Below are positions 7,986-16,337 of a stretch of 64,000 bases of DNA, in pieces. The notes under the pieces were generated by a model. The model had not been told where the DNA came from and made no database searches. It worked only from the letters and a program-made list of their open reading frames with translations. Origin of the DNA: Halopenitus persicus (lineage in GTDB: Archaea; Halobacteriota; Halobacteria; Halobacteriales; Haloferacaceae); assembly GCF_900107205.1 (NCBI RefSeq), contig NZ_FNPC01000004.1, positions 361,942 to 425,941 of the forward strand, written 5' to 3'. The translations under genes were made by a program, and so were the position numbers. Each line of letters starts with the position of its first letter. Position 1 is the stretch's first letter.

Positions 7986-8627
7986 ATGGCACAGGTCTCG
8001 CTCCCACACGACGCGAAGGCCGGCCCGACGAAACCCGCGGTTCGGGCCGTCCTGCTGTCGAAGCTCGACCTCGACCCGACCGACCACCTCGCGGAGGTCG
8101 GGTCCTGCACCGGCGCCGTCACCGTCGAGGCGGCGCGCCGGGCGGGTCGGGTGACGGCGATCGAACGAAAGCCCGACCGGGCGGAAGTCACGCGGAAGAA
8201 CCTCGCGGCGAACGGCATCGCGACGACCGTCGGCGCGGACGTCGGCGATGGCGGCGCGGACGTCGGCGATGGCGGCGCGGACGCGACTACCGAGTCCCGA
8301 GCCGACGTCGAGGTGCGGGAGACGGAGGCGCCCGCCGGGCTCCCGGCCGATGCCGACGTCCTGTTCCTCGGCGGCAGCCGCAACTACGAGGCGGTGCTCG
8401 ACCACGCCGTCGAGGCCGGCGTGGACCGCGTGGTGATGAACGTCTCCCGGCTGGAGGTCGCCGGCGCGGCCGCGACCGCCTTCCGCGACCGGGGACTGCT
8501 CGAGGACGTCCTCCAGTTCCAGGTGAGCCACGGCTACGAGCTGGCCGGCGCGACGAGCTTCGAGTCGGACAATCCGGTGTATATGCTGGTCGGGGGAGCG
8601 GGCGACGGCGAGGGGATCGACCGATGA
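7986..8627 (+). CDS. cbiT: Cobalt-precorrin-6B C15-methyltransferase (decarboxylating)
   Basis: 213 residues. A class I SAM-binding fold has the glycine motif EVGSCTGAVTVEAARR near residue 37, then ERKPDRAEVTRKNLAANG and FLGGSRNYEAVLDHAV; it ends in VSHGYELAGATSFESDNPVYML, all matching archaeal CbiT. CbiT methylates C15 and decarboxylates the C12 acetate side chain. It is the first gene of the operon and overlaps cbiL by four bases. The ATG at 7986 is preferred over an in-frame TTG at 7953. Residues about 84-97 contain a perfect 21-bp tandem duplication (ADVGDGG twice, 8235-8276), part of a repeat pattern common in this region. Confidence 0.92.
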   Translation: MAQVSLPHDAKAGPTKPAVRAVLLSKLDLDPTDHLAEVGSCTGAVTVEAARRAGRVTAIERKPDRAEVTRKNLAANGIATTVGADVGDGGADVGDGGADATTESRADVEVRETEAPAGLPADADVLFLGGSRNYEAVLDHAVEAGVDRVVMNVSRLEVAGAAATAFRDRGLLEDVLQFQVSHGYELAGATSFESDNPVYMLVGGAGDGEGIDR

Positions 8628-9613
8628 CCCTCTACGGCGTCGGGCTCGGCCCCGGCGAGGCCGACCTCGTGACGGTCCGCGGGCGGGACGTCCTCGAGCG
8701 CGCCGACGTGGTCTACTCGCCCGGCCGGCTCTCGCGGTCGGTCGCGACCGAACACGTCCCCGAGTCCCGGATCGGCGACCTCGACTTTCCGATGACCCGC
8801 GACGAGGACGAACTCCGAACGGCCTGGCGTGAGGCCGCCGCCGAGATCGCCCCGCGGGCCCGCGACGGGACGGCCGCGTTCGTCACGCTAGGCGACCCCA
8901 ACGTCTACTCGACGTTCGGGCACCTCCGACGGACGCTCGACGCGTTCCACCCCGAGGTCGATCTCGAGGTGGTGCCCGGCGTGAGCGCCGTCACCGCCTT
9001 CACGACCGCGCTCGGCGTCGAGGTCGCGGCGGGCTCGAGCCTGGCGCTCCGCGAGGCGGCCCGCGGCGCGGCCCCGACCGGCCCCGACCGGATGGTGCTG
9101 TTCAAGGTCACCGACGTCCCGACGACCCACCGGAAGCTGGTCGATTCGGGTTACGACGTGGTCTACGGCCGGCGGCTCTTTATGGAGCAGGGCGAGACGG
9201 TCGTGACGGACGATCCCGCGACGTTGTCGGAGCGGGATTACTACACGCTCGCGTACGCGGAGCGGCGCGACGTCGAGTTCGACCGACCGGCGACCGCGGC
9301 CTTCGAGTCCACGGACGACGCGGCTACGAACGCGGCTGCGGACGCAGCTACGAACGTGGCCACGGACGCAGCTACGAACGTGGCCACGGACGCAGCTTCG
9401 GACGCTGCGGGAACCGTCTCCGACGGCGGCGTTCGCTCCTCGGGGGACCTCGAACGCGTCGCGGAGGGTGGCGTTTCGACGGGCGACGTCCCGGATGACC
9501 ACGCCTCCGTCGAGCTGGCCGAGAGCGAGGCCTGCGGCGACCGGCCGCTTGAAACGTCGGACCCGACCCCGGGTGCCGCGGATCTCGAGGGGACCGGAGG
9601 CGGTCGTCGATGA
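8624..9613 (+). CDS. cbiL: Cobalt-factor II C20-methyltransferase
   Basis: 329 residues. Residues 1-220 are a canonical class III (tetrapyrrole) methyltransferase: GVGLGPGEADLVT at 4-16, TLGDPNVYST near 88, VVPGVSAVTAF near 117. The early 'MTLYGVGLGPGEADLVTVRG' start with 'FVTLGDPNVYSTF' is typical of CbiL/CobI, which methylates C20 of the ring. The last 110 residues are an acidic Ala/Thr/Asn-rich extension with 24-bp in-frame repeats (9341-9388 are two perfect copies), absent from bacterial enzymes and probably disordered. It overlaps both cbiT and cbiF by four bases. Confidence 0.92.
   Translation: MTLYGVGLGPGEADLVTVRGRDVLERADVVYSPGRLSRSVATEHVPESRIGDLDFPMTRDEDELRTAWREAAAEIAPRARDGTAAFVTLGDPNVYSTFGHLRRTLDAFHPEVDLEVVPGVSAVTAFTTALGVEVAAGSSLALREAARGAAPTGPDRMVLFKVTDVPTTHRKLVDSGYDVVYGRRLFMEQGETVVTDDPATLSERDYYTLAYAERRDVEFDRPATAAFESTDDAATNAAADAATNVATDAATNVATDAASDAAGTVSDGGVRSSGDLERVAEGGVSTGDVPDDHASVELAESEACGDRPLETSDPTPGAADLEGTGGGRR
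9317..9400 (+). repeat. In-frame 24-bp tandem repeats inside cbiL
   Basis: Two perfect 24-bp copies (9341-9364, 9365-9388) are flanked by degenerate copies, encoding Asp-Ala-Ala-Thr-Asn-Val-Ala-Thr units. The unit is a multiple of three, so copy-number change keeps the frame. Confidence 0.85.
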
Positions 9614-10608
9614 CCGACCCGCAGGCGGCCATCGACGCCCAAACCGGCGAAACCGGCGGTTCCGGGACCGGACCGGATGCGGAGTCCCGGGATCCGCGGA
9701 TCCACGGACGGACCGCGGGCGAGGTCGGGGACCTCGACGAGGTGATCCCCTTCATCGGGGCCGGCCCCGGCGACCCGGGGCTGCTCACGGTGACCGGCCG
9801 GGAGCTCGTCGAGGCGGCGGATCTCGTCGTCCACGCCGGGTCGCTCGTCAACAGCGAGCTGCTCGAGGCGTACTGCGCCGACGCCGAGCTGGTCTCGAGC
9901 GTCGGCAAGGACCTCGAGGAGCTGATCCCGCTGATGCGGGACGCTCACGAGGCGGGCCGGAACGTGGTCCGGCTCCACAGCGGCGACCCCGCGATCTACG
10001 GCGCGGCGCTCGAGCAGATGGACGCGCTCGAACACGAGGGCGTGCCCACCTCCATCGTGCCGGGGGTCACCTCGGCGTTCGCCGCCAGCGCGACCCTCCG
10101 GACCCAGCTCACGCTCAACGGCGTGGCCAACCACGTCGCGTTCACGCGTCCGCAGGGGAAGACGCTCGACCCCGACGACGACCACATCGGGGAGTTCGTG
10201 GAAATGGGCGACGTGACGACCTGCATCTACCTCGGGACCCACGCGATCGCCGAGACGATGGACCGGCTGCTCGCCGAGGGTCACGACCCCGACACGCCGG
10301 TAACCGTGGTCTACCACGCCTCCTGGCCCGACGAGGACGTGATCGAGGGCACGATCGCGACGATCGGCGAGGCGGTGGCGGACGCGGGCTACCGCGCCTC
10401 CGCGCTCGTGGTCATCGGCGACGCCGCCCGGAAGACCGGCTACGAGCGGTCCTACCTCTACGGCGACTGGGCGAACCGCGGCGCCGACGGGGAGGACGAT
10501 TCCCCCGAGGCCGATGCGGACGAATCCCACGGGAGCGATACGGACGAGACGCTCGGGGCCGATGCGGGTGAGCCTTCCGGGGCCGACGTGAGCGAGGCGG
10601 ACGACTAA
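9610..10608 (+). CDS. cbiF: Cobalt-precorrin-4 C11-methyltransferase
   Basis: 332 residues. A tetrapyrrole methylase domain spans about 45-285: IGAGPGDPGLLTVTG near 48, HSGDPAIYGA near 122, IVPGVTSAFAASATL, and FTRPQGKTLD, a CbiF/CobM-specific stretch. CbiF methylates C11 of cobalt-precorrin-4. The first 45 and last 45 residues are acidic, low-complexity extensions, the C-terminal one with repeated Asp/Glu/Gly/Ala blocks. The start overlaps cbiL by four bases; cbiG starts 26 nt after the stop. Confidence 0.93.
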   Translation: MTDPQAAIDAQTGETGGSGTGPDAESRDPRIHGRTAGEVGDLDEVIPFIGAGPGDPGLLTVTGRELVEAADLVVHAGSLVNSELLEAYCADAELVSSVGKDLEELIPLMRDAHEAGRNVVRLHSGDPAIYGAALEQMDALEHEGVPTSIVPGVTSAFAASATLRTQLTLNGVANHVAFTRPQGKTLDPDDDHIGEFVEMGDVTTCIYLGTHAIAETMDRLLAEGHDPDTPVTVVYHASWPDEDVIEGTIATIGEAVADAGYRASALVVIGDAARKTGYERSYLYGDWANRGADGEDDSPEADADESHGSDTDETLGADAGEPSGADVSEADD

Positions 10609-10634
10609 CGACGACTGATTCGACTGATTCACCG

Positions 10635-11738
10635 ATGAGCACCGACGCAGACACGACGACGGACGACGCATCGACCGACGCGAACACTGACGCAGCGAGC
10701 GACGCGGACGCCGACGACTCCGGCGGCCACTGTTCGACGCCCGACTCGGACGGCGAGGTCGCGACGGAGATCGCGATCGTCAGCTTCGAGCGCAAGCTCG
10801 AGACCGCCGAGGAGATCGTCGCGGAGCTCGCGGACGACTACGATCGGATCGACGTCATCGAGTACCACGGCGACGTCTTCGCGGAGCACTGGGGCGAGTA
10901 CGACTGCTTCGTGGGGCTGATGGCCTCGGGGATCGCGATGCGCAAGACCGCGCCCCTGCTCGACGACAAGTGGGACGATCCCGCGATCGTCGTCGTCGAC
11001 GAGGAACTCACCTGGGCCATCCCGATCACGGGCGGTCACCACGGCGCCAATCAGGTCGCCCACGATCTCTCGCGGCTGGGCGCGGTCCCGGCGATGACCA
11101 CCGCCAGCGAGGCCGCGGGCAAGCAGGGCGTCGAGAGCAAGGCGAAGGCGCTGGACAGCCACGTCGTCAACGGCGATTCGACGGTGGCGACGAACCTGGC
11201 CGTTCTGAACGACGAGCTGGGGCCGGTCGCCCGCCTCGACGGGCCCCGGGCGGTCCTCGTCGACGACGACGTGACCGTCCTCAAGCGGAACGGCGGAAGC
11301 GAGGGGAGCGCGGGCGGCGACGACGCTGCGGGTGACGGCGATGCCGCCGACGGTGACGCCCCTGGCGCGGCCGATCGCGTCGTGCTCGGCACCGGAACCG
11401 TCTCGGGCGTCCGCGCGGAGCAGGTCCTCGACGCCTGGGAGACGGCCCTCGAGGACCTGGATCTGGGGGTCGAGAACGTCGACTTCGTCGCGACCGGCAC
11501 GCGCAAGGAGGGCGAGGAGGGCCTCTACGAGGCCGCGCGGGCGATCGACGCCGGCGTCGTCCTCTTCGAGCGGGAGACGCTCCTGGAGTTCGAGGGCCCC
11601 TCGCCCTCCCGGTCGAAGGAGCTGATCGGCTGGCCGGGGATCGCGGAGGCGTCCGCGATCGCCGGCGGCCGTGAGCACGAGCTCGCGCGCGAGAAGGAGC
11701 GCTTCGACGACGCCGTGACCGTGGCGGTGGGGCGATAG
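10635..11738 (+). CDS. cbiG: Cobalt-precorrin-5A hydrolase
   Basis: 367 residues. The N-terminal CbiG domain (about 38-130) includes DVIEYHGDVFAEHW, YDCFVGLMASGIAMRK and the central ITGGHHGANQVAHDLSR block. The C-terminal CbiG domain (about 255-350) has GTGTVSGVRAEQVLDAW and FVATGTRKEGEEGL. CbiG opens the delta-lactone and releases acetaldehyde from cobalt-precorrin-5A. A Gly/Asp/Ala-rich linker (about 218-252) separates the domains, and the N-terminus is an Asp/Thr/Ala tail. cbiH1 begins one base after the stop. Confidence 0.93.
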   Translation: MSTDADTTTDDASTDANTDAASDADADDSGGHCSTPDSDGEVATEIAIVSFERKLETAEEIVAELADDYDRIDVIEYHGDVFAEHWGEYDCFVGLMASGIAMRKTAPLLDDKWDDPAIVVVDEELTWAIPITGGHHGANQVAHDLSRLGAVPAMTTASEAAGKQGVESKAKALDSHVVNGDSTVATNLAVLNDELGPVARLDGPRAVLVDDDVTVLKRNGGSEGSAGGDDAAGDGDAADGDAPGAADRVVLGTGTVSGVRAEQVLDAWETALEDLDLGVENVDFVATGTRKEGEEGLYEAARAIDAGVVLFERETLLEFEGPSPSRSKELIGWPGIAEASAIAGGREHELAREKERFDDAVTVAVGR

Positions 11739-11739
11739 G

Positions 11740-12741
11740 ATGGTCGCCAACGGATCGGGTGCGACCGACGCCGGGGCGACCGCCTCGGGAACGAGCGATG
11801 CCGAGGGAACCGACGCCGAGGCGACCGACGACGGAACCCTCTACGTCGTCGGGATCGGTCCCGGGCTCCCGCACGCGATGACCCAGCGGGCGCGGGACGT
11901 GATCGCCACCGCCGACTGCGTGATCGCCTCGAACCTCTATCAGGAGTTCCTGCGGCGCGACGGGACCCTCCCGCCGGAGAGCGCCGCGGTCGAGGAGGCG
12001 AACGCCGCGCCGGCCACGGACGGCGGCGACGGAACGGTCACGGACGGCGGCACCGGAACGGCGATCGACGACTCCGGAACCGTTCTGGAGCGTCCCGATG
12101 GGACCCGGCAGACGCTCGTCCGGTCGTCGATGGGGCGGCAGGTCGAGCTCGCGAAGGAGGCCTTCGAGCGCGTGCGCGCCGGCGAGGACGTCGCGCACGT
12201 CTCCGGCGGCGACCCCAACGTCTACGGGAAAAGCGACCTCCTGTACACGATGGCCGACGCCGAGGACGCTCGCGACGTGCCGATCGAGGTCGTGCCCGGC
12301 GTCACCGCGGCGCTCGGCTGTGCGGCCAACCTGGGCGCGCCGCTGTCGAACGACTTCTGTACCGTCTCGCTGTCGGACAAGTGGCGCGGCTGGGACGAGA
12401 TCGCGGAGAAGCTGCGCGCGGCCGCGATCAGCGGCTTCGTGATCGTCTTATACAACTGTTGGCGCGATTACGAGCGCGCGATCGAGGTGATCCGCGAGGA
12501 GCGGTCCGACGACGTGCCGGTCGGCATCGTCAACGACGCCGGCCGCGGCGACGCGGGGCGCAACCTCGAGGACGAAACGCACACCATCACCACCCTCGGC
12601 GAGGCGACCGCACACGACGAGGAGGTCGGCGGGATGGGGACCTCCATCCTCGTCGGCACCCACGAGACGACCGTCTGGGAGAACGACCAGGGCGACCACC
12701 TCGTCACCCCGCGCGGCGGGCGTGACGTCGACGACTTTTAA
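11740..12741 (+). CDS. cbiH1: Divergent precorrin-3B C17-methyltransferase paralogue (CbiH1)
   Basis: 333 residues. A tetrapyrrole methylase domain: YVVGIGPGLPHAMTQRAR near 31, SGGDPNVYGKSDL near 155, VVPGVTAALGCAANLGAPL, SLSDKWRGWDEIAEKL and VIVLYNCWRDYERAIEVI. It is clearly a CbiH relative but departs from the family where its neighbour does not: SLSD is followed by KWRGWD rather than LTPMD, and LYNCW replaces YNPWS. A variable insert (about 85-125) contains repeated Gly/Thr/Asp. Known haloarchaea carry two cbiH genes; this is the less canonical one, and its substrate may not be precorrin-3B. It ends 13 nt before cbiH2. Confidence 0.85.
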   Translation: MVANGSGATDAGATASGTSDAEGTDAEATDDGTLYVVGIGPGLPHAMTQRARDVIATADCVIASNLYQEFLRRDGTLPPESAAVEEANAAPATDGGDGTVTDGGTGTAIDDSGTVLERPDGTRQTLVRSSMGRQVELAKEAFERVRAGEDVAHVSGGDPNVYGKSDLLYTMADAEDARDVPIEVVPGVTAALGCAANLGAPLSNDFCTVSLSDKWRGWDEIAEKLRAAAISGFVIVLYNCWRDYERAIEVIREERSDDVPVGIVNDAGRGDAGRNLEDETHTITTLGEATAHDEEVGGMGTSILVGTHETTVWENDQGDHLVTPRGGRDVDDF

Positions 12742-12754
12742 ACGACGTTCAAAC

Positions 12755-13885
12755 ATGAGCACGAACGACACCACCGACGACGCCGACGGCATCGATACCG
12801 ACGAAACGACCGAGTCCGCCGACCTCGACGCCGGAACGAGTTCGAAGTGCGGCGCGTCGAGCACGGACGCGACCGACGCCCCGGCTGCCGGCTCCGATCC
12901 CGGATCGACATCGAAGTGCGGCGCGTCGACCGCCGGATCGACGACGGATTCGGCCTCGACGACGGATTCGACCTCCACCGCAGACTCAGCCTCGACGTGC
13001 GGCGGGTCGACGACGGATTCGGCCTCGACGTGCGGCGGATCGAAGAGCGCAGCGACGAAACGGGAGGCGACCGACGAGAAGGTCGGCTCGACCGCCGACG
13101 ACTTCGCAGCCGACCCCGGACGCCTCGTCGCGGTGGGGCTCGGTCCGGGCCAGCCGGACGGGATGACCGCGCGAGCACGCGCGGCCCTCTCGGCGGCCGA
13201 CCACATCGTCGGCTACACGACCTACATCGAACTCCTTCCGGAGGAGGTTACCGAGTCGGCCGAGGAGCTGTACGACACGCCGATGTGCGGGGAGGTCTCG
13301 CGCACCGAGGAGGCGATCGACCGGGCGCTCGCCGGCAACGACGTCGCGATCATCGGCAGCGGCGACCCGAACGTCTACGCGCTCGCGGGACTGGCGCTGG
13401 AGATCCTCGAGTCGAAGGGCGCGACCGCCGAGGCGGTCGACTTCGAGGTCGTCCCCGGCGTGCCCGCGGCCCAGTCCTGCGGCGCCCGGCTCGGCGCGCC
13501 GCTGGTCAACGACACCGTCAGCGTCTCGCTGTCGGACCACCTGACGCCGATGGACGAGATCGAGTCGCGGCTCCACGCGGTCGCGCCCGAGGGGTTCACG
13601 ATCGCGATCTACAACCCCTGGAGCCGGAAGCGGCGGGAGAACTTCGAGACGTGCTGTGAGATCCTGCTCGAGCACCGCGACCCGGAGACGCCGGTCGGGA
13701 TCGTTCACGGCGCCGGTCGCGAGGACGAGCGCGCCGAGATCGTCGAGCTGGGCGATCTCGAGGAGCTCGGCGAGACCGACCTGATCGACATGACGACGAC
13801 GATCCTGGTCGGCAACGCGGAGACGTACGTCTGGGACGACCGGATGGTGACCCCCCGCGGCTACGAGTCCAAGTATGACTACTGA
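12755..13885 (+). CDS. cbiH2: Cobalt-precorrin-3B C17-methyltransferase with a Cys-Gly repeat N-terminus (CbiH2)
   Basis: 376 residues. Residues about 125-370 are a canonical CbiH: VGLGPGQPDGMTARAR, MCGEVSRTEEAI, SGDPNVYALAG, VVPGVPAAQSCGARLGAPL, SLSDHLTPMDEIESRL, IAIYNPWSRKRR, DMTTTILVGNAETYVW, MVTPRGYESKY. CbiH methylates C17 and drives ring contraction. The first 120 residues are a Ser/Thr/Asp tail with four Cys-Gly motifs (SSKCGASS, TSKCGAST, ASTCGGST, ASTCGGSK), which is not part of the enzyme fold. The ATG at 12755 is chosen over a GTG at 12722 inside cbiH1. The stop overlaps the ferredoxin start by 11 bases. Confidence 0.9.
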   Translation: MSTNDTTDDADGIDTDETTESADLDAGTSSKCGASSTDATDAPAAGSDPGSTSKCGASTAGSTTDSASTTDSTSTADSASTCGGSTTDSASTCGGSKSAATKREATDEKVGSTADDFAADPGRLVAVGLGPGQPDGMTARARAALSAADHIVGYTTYIELLPEEVTESAEELYDTPMCGEVSRTEEAIDRALAGNDVAIIGSGDPNVYALAGLALEILESKGATAEAVDFEVVPGVPAAQSCGARLGAPLVNDTVSVSLSDHLTPMDEIESRLHAVAPEGFTIAIYNPWSRKRRENFETCCEILLEHRDPETPVGIVHGAGREDERAEIVELGDLEELGETDLIDMTTTILVGNAETYVWDDRMVTPRGYESKYDY

Positions 13886-14264
13886 GTCGACCCGGGGAGA
13901 CGGGACCTACCGCGTCACCCTCGACCGGGACGCCTGCGACGGCGTCTTCGCCTGTCTCGTCCGTGATGACCGGTTCCGGGAGGCCGCGGACGGGCTGGCG
14001 ACGATCGGGGAGGCGGCCGACGAGGGGGACGCGCTCGCGACGGACCGATCTGACGGCAGTGCCGTCCCCGCCGACGCGGACACGATCGTCGCCCGGTTCG
14101 CGGACGACCGGCTGGCGGACGCCGAGGCGGCCGCCGCGGCCTGTCCGGTGAACGCGATCGCGGTCGATGCGGCGACCGACCCCGCGGCCGATGCGACGGC
14201 CGACCCCGCGGTCGGTGCGACGACTGACCCCGCGGTCGATCCGGAGGCATCCCCCGATGAGTGA
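13875..14264 (+). CDS. Ferredoxin-like protein of the cobalamin operon
   Basis: 129 residues. The N-terminal segment RDACDGVFACLVRDDRF and the later AAAACPVNAIAV give the C-x5-C ... CP pattern of single-cluster ferredoxins, most like a [3Fe-4S] type, since only three Cys occur in the core. About 55 residues, partly acidic, separate the two Cys groups. The tail is a repeated Ala-Thr-Asp-Pro series (degenerate in-frame repeats at 14166-14250). It overlaps cbiH2 by 11 bases and the next gene by eight, so it belongs to the operon. It probably supplies electrons for a reductive step, such as ring reduction or cobalt reduction; the partner is unknown. Confidence 0.75.
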   Translation: MTTESTRGDGTYRVTLDRDACDGVFACLVRDDRFREAADGLATIGEAADEGDALATDRSDGSAVPADADTIVARFADDRLADAEAAAAACPVNAIAVDAATDPAADATADPAVGATTDPAVDPEASPDE

Positions 14265-15015
14265 CGCGGACCCGGCACACGAGACGGGGATCGAACCCGC
14301 CGCGGACCTGCTCGACGCGACCCCGGAAACGGCGTACTTCTGGGGCCGCGTCGCGGGCGACGGCGAGATGACGACCGACGGCGTGACGACCCGGGCCGGC
14401 GACGAAACGGCTGCGGCGGCCCTCGCGGCGGTCGCGGGGACGAGCCGGGTCGGGACGGACCACCGGGTCGAGTCCCGCGAGTCGGCGCACGACGCCTCGA
14501 TCGTCCGGTTCGAGGACGAGTACGAGCTCCAGGTGATCGGCGCGCCGGCCGAGCGCGCGAGCGCGGCCTTCGGCCTGCCCATCGACGGCCAGCCGGGGGG
14601 CTACCGGTTCGACGCGTTCCGCGAGCACCGCCCGCAGCTGCTCCGCGGGCTGCTCGAGTCCTGCGGGACGGTGTGCTTTCGGGAATCCTCGGCGTCCGTC
14701 GGCGTCTCGTTCGTGCACGAGGACCGCGCGCTGCTCGAGACGGTCCGATCGCAGCTGTCGGCGGCCACGCCCCACGTCCCGACCGACGACATCGCGGAGA
14801 CGTCCTCGGGCGGCTACTGGTTCGGACTGGCCGACGCCGCCGACGTCGCCGGGTTCGCCGAGTGGGTCTACGCCGGCAGCGACGCCTCCGGGCTCCATTC
14901 GGCCGACCGGCGGGCGAAGCTCCGCCGGAGCGTCGAGCGCGCGACCGGCGCCGACGTGGGCACGCTGGACGACGTGGGCACGCTGGACGACGTGGGCACG
15001 CAGGAGGGTGAGTGA
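14257..15015 (+). CDS. Cobalamin operon protein with LAGLIDADG-like architecture
   Basis: 252 residues. I recognise it as the haloarchaeal 'cobalamin operon protein', function unknown. The layout mirrors one LAGLIDADG homing-endonuclease unit repeated twice: YFWGRVAGDGEMTTDGVTTR (about 26-45, like 'G-x-x-x-GDG-x'), EYELQVIGAPAERASAAFG, then RPQLLRGLLESCGTVCFRES (about 125-144, like 'FLRGLFDADGS') and a C-terminal WVYAGSDASGLHSADRRAK. In the second motif the expected acidic-Gly pair is Cys-Gly, so DNA cleavage is unlikely. The end carries an 18-bp in-frame repeat (14953-15003). It overlaps the ferredoxin by eight bases and cbiX by one (TGATG). A structural or nucleic-acid-binding role is inference only. 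Confidence 0.7.
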   Translation: MSDADPAHETGIEPAADLLDATPETAYFWGRVAGDGEMTTDGVTTRAGDETAAAALAAVAGTSRVGTDHRVESRESAHDASIVRFEDEYELQVIGAPAERASAAFGLPIDGQPGGYRFDAFREHRPQLLRGLLESCGTVCFRESSASVGVSFVHEDRALLETVRSQLSAATPHVPTDDIAETSSGGYWFGLADAADVAGFAEWVYAGSDASGLHSADRRAKLRRSVERATGADVGTLDDVGTLDDVGTQEGE

Positions 15016-16256
15016 TGGCCGGAGCCGAATCGCCGGTGACGGGGGATGCCGTCCCGACCGCGCTCGACGACGAGGCGGTGCTGTTGGTCGGCCATGGGTC
15101 GCGCCGGGAGCGGTCGAACGAGCAGGTCCGCGAGCTGGCGGCCGGGCTGGAGCGGCGGCTCGGGATCCCGGTCGACGCCGGCTTCATCGAGCTGGCGTCG
15201 CCGTCGATCGACGAGGCGATCGCCGGGCTCGCGGGCTCCGTCTCGCGGATCACCGTCGTGCAGCTGTCGCTGTTCGCCGCGAGCCACGTGAAGGCCGACG
15301 TGCCGCTGGCGGTCCGGGAGGCCCGGTCGACACACCCCGACATCGCGATCCACAACGGCTCGCATCTGGGCATCCACCCGGCCATCGTCGACCTGCTCGA
15401 CGACCGGGCGGCGGCGGTCGAGGCCGAGCTGGGCGTCGACCGGGCGGCGGACGAGGTCGCGGTCGTCGTCTGTGCCCGGGGGTCCAGCGACCCGGACGCG
15501 AACGGCGACGTCCACAAGCTCGCCCGGCTGCTCCGGGAGGGGCGCGCGTTCGACCGCGTCGCGGCGTCGTTCATCGGCGTGACCGAGCCGCGGCTCGCGG
15601 AGACGCTCCACCGGGTCGCCACTGAACGTTCGGACGCCGTGGTCGTGCTGCCGTACATGCTCGGCGACGGCGTCCTGACCGAGCGGATCCGCGAGGGGGC
15701 CACGACCTTCGATTCGGAGTACCCCTACGTCGACGCCGCGGCGGGGGACCCGCTCGGGACCGACGACCGGCTGCTTGACGTGCTCGGCGACCGCTGGCAG
15801 GCGGCCCGGACCGACAGCGTCGAGATGTCCTGTGACACCTGCAAGTACAAGGTGGAGCTGGACGGCTACGAGGAGGACGTCGGCGGCGCCCGGGCGATGC
15901 TGCGGGCGATGACCCACCACGACTCCCACGCGGACCGGGACGACGTGGACGCGGAGCCGCATACGCACGACGCGCCCGCACACCACGTCGCGGTCTGTAC
16001 GAACCGCACGTGCGCGGCGGACGGCTCCGCGGCGGTCCTCGAGCGTCTGCGACAGGTGGCCCGCGACTCGGACGCCTGCGAGGCGCGCATCACGCGGTCG
16101 TCCTGTCTCGGTCGCTGCGGCGACGGTCCGATGGTCGCCGTCTATCCGGACGGCGTCTGGTACGGCGACGTCGCGGAGGCCGACGCCGAGCGGATCGTCT
16201 CGTCACATCTCGACCGGGGGCGGATCGTCTCCGATCTCGTCGACGTCACGCTGTGA
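15015..16256 (+). CDS. cbiX: Sirohydrochlorin cobaltochelatase CbiX with C-terminal 2Fe-2S ferredoxin domain
   Basis: 413 residues. Two CbiX half-domains span 20-265: LLVGHGSRRE near 24 and QLSLFAASHVKADVP near 85 hold the two metal-ligand histidines; the second half has VVCARGSSDPDANGD. Then a CxxC segment SCDTCKYKVELDGYEED near 271 and a His-rich linker (eight His within about 305-325). The final 95 residues are a thioredoxin-fold 2Fe-2S ferredoxin: VCTNRTCAADGS and SSCLGRCGDGPMVAVYPDGVWYGDV. CbiX inserts Co2+ into sirohydrochlorin (early insertion). The ATG at 15015 overlaps the previous stop. The His-rich linker may bind cobalt. Confidence 0.92.
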   Translation: MAGAESPVTGDAVPTALDDEAVLLVGHGSRRERSNEQVRELAAGLERRLGIPVDAGFIELASPSIDEAIAGLAGSVSRITVVQLSLFAASHVKADVPLAVREARSTHPDIAIHNGSHLGIHPAIVDLLDDRAAAVEAELGVDRAADEVAVVVCARGSSDPDANGDVHKLARLLREGRAFDRVAASFIGVTEPRLAETLHRVATERSDAVVVLPYMLGDGVLTERIREGATTFDSEYPYVDAAAGDPLGTDDRLLDVLGDRWQAARTDSVEMSCDTCKYKVELDGYEEDVGGARAMLRAMTHHDSHADRDDVDAEPHTHDAPAHHVAVCTNRTCAADGSAAVLERLRQVARDSDACEARITRSSCLGRCGDGPMVAVYPDGVWYGDVAEADAERIVSSHLDRGRIVSDLVDVTL

Positions 16257-16265
16257 CGACTGCCC

Positions 16266-16301
16266 AACGACCACGCAACGACGTAACGACCACGCAACGA
16301 C
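16266..16301. repeat. Direct repeats after the cbiX stop
   Basis: A 17-bp sequence occurs twice without change (16266-16282 and 16285-16301, period 19), within an ACGAC-rich spacer between cbiX and the DUF3209 gene. No coding potential is evident. Confidence 0.7.
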
Positions 16302-16337
16302 CCACCAACCGACCCTGACCACCAACACCATCCACTC

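Noticed and set aside
12722..12754. GTG start of CbiH2 inside cbiH1
   Set aside because: The ATG at 12755, 13 bases after the cbiH1 stop, is a normal operon spacing and loses nothing of the protein.
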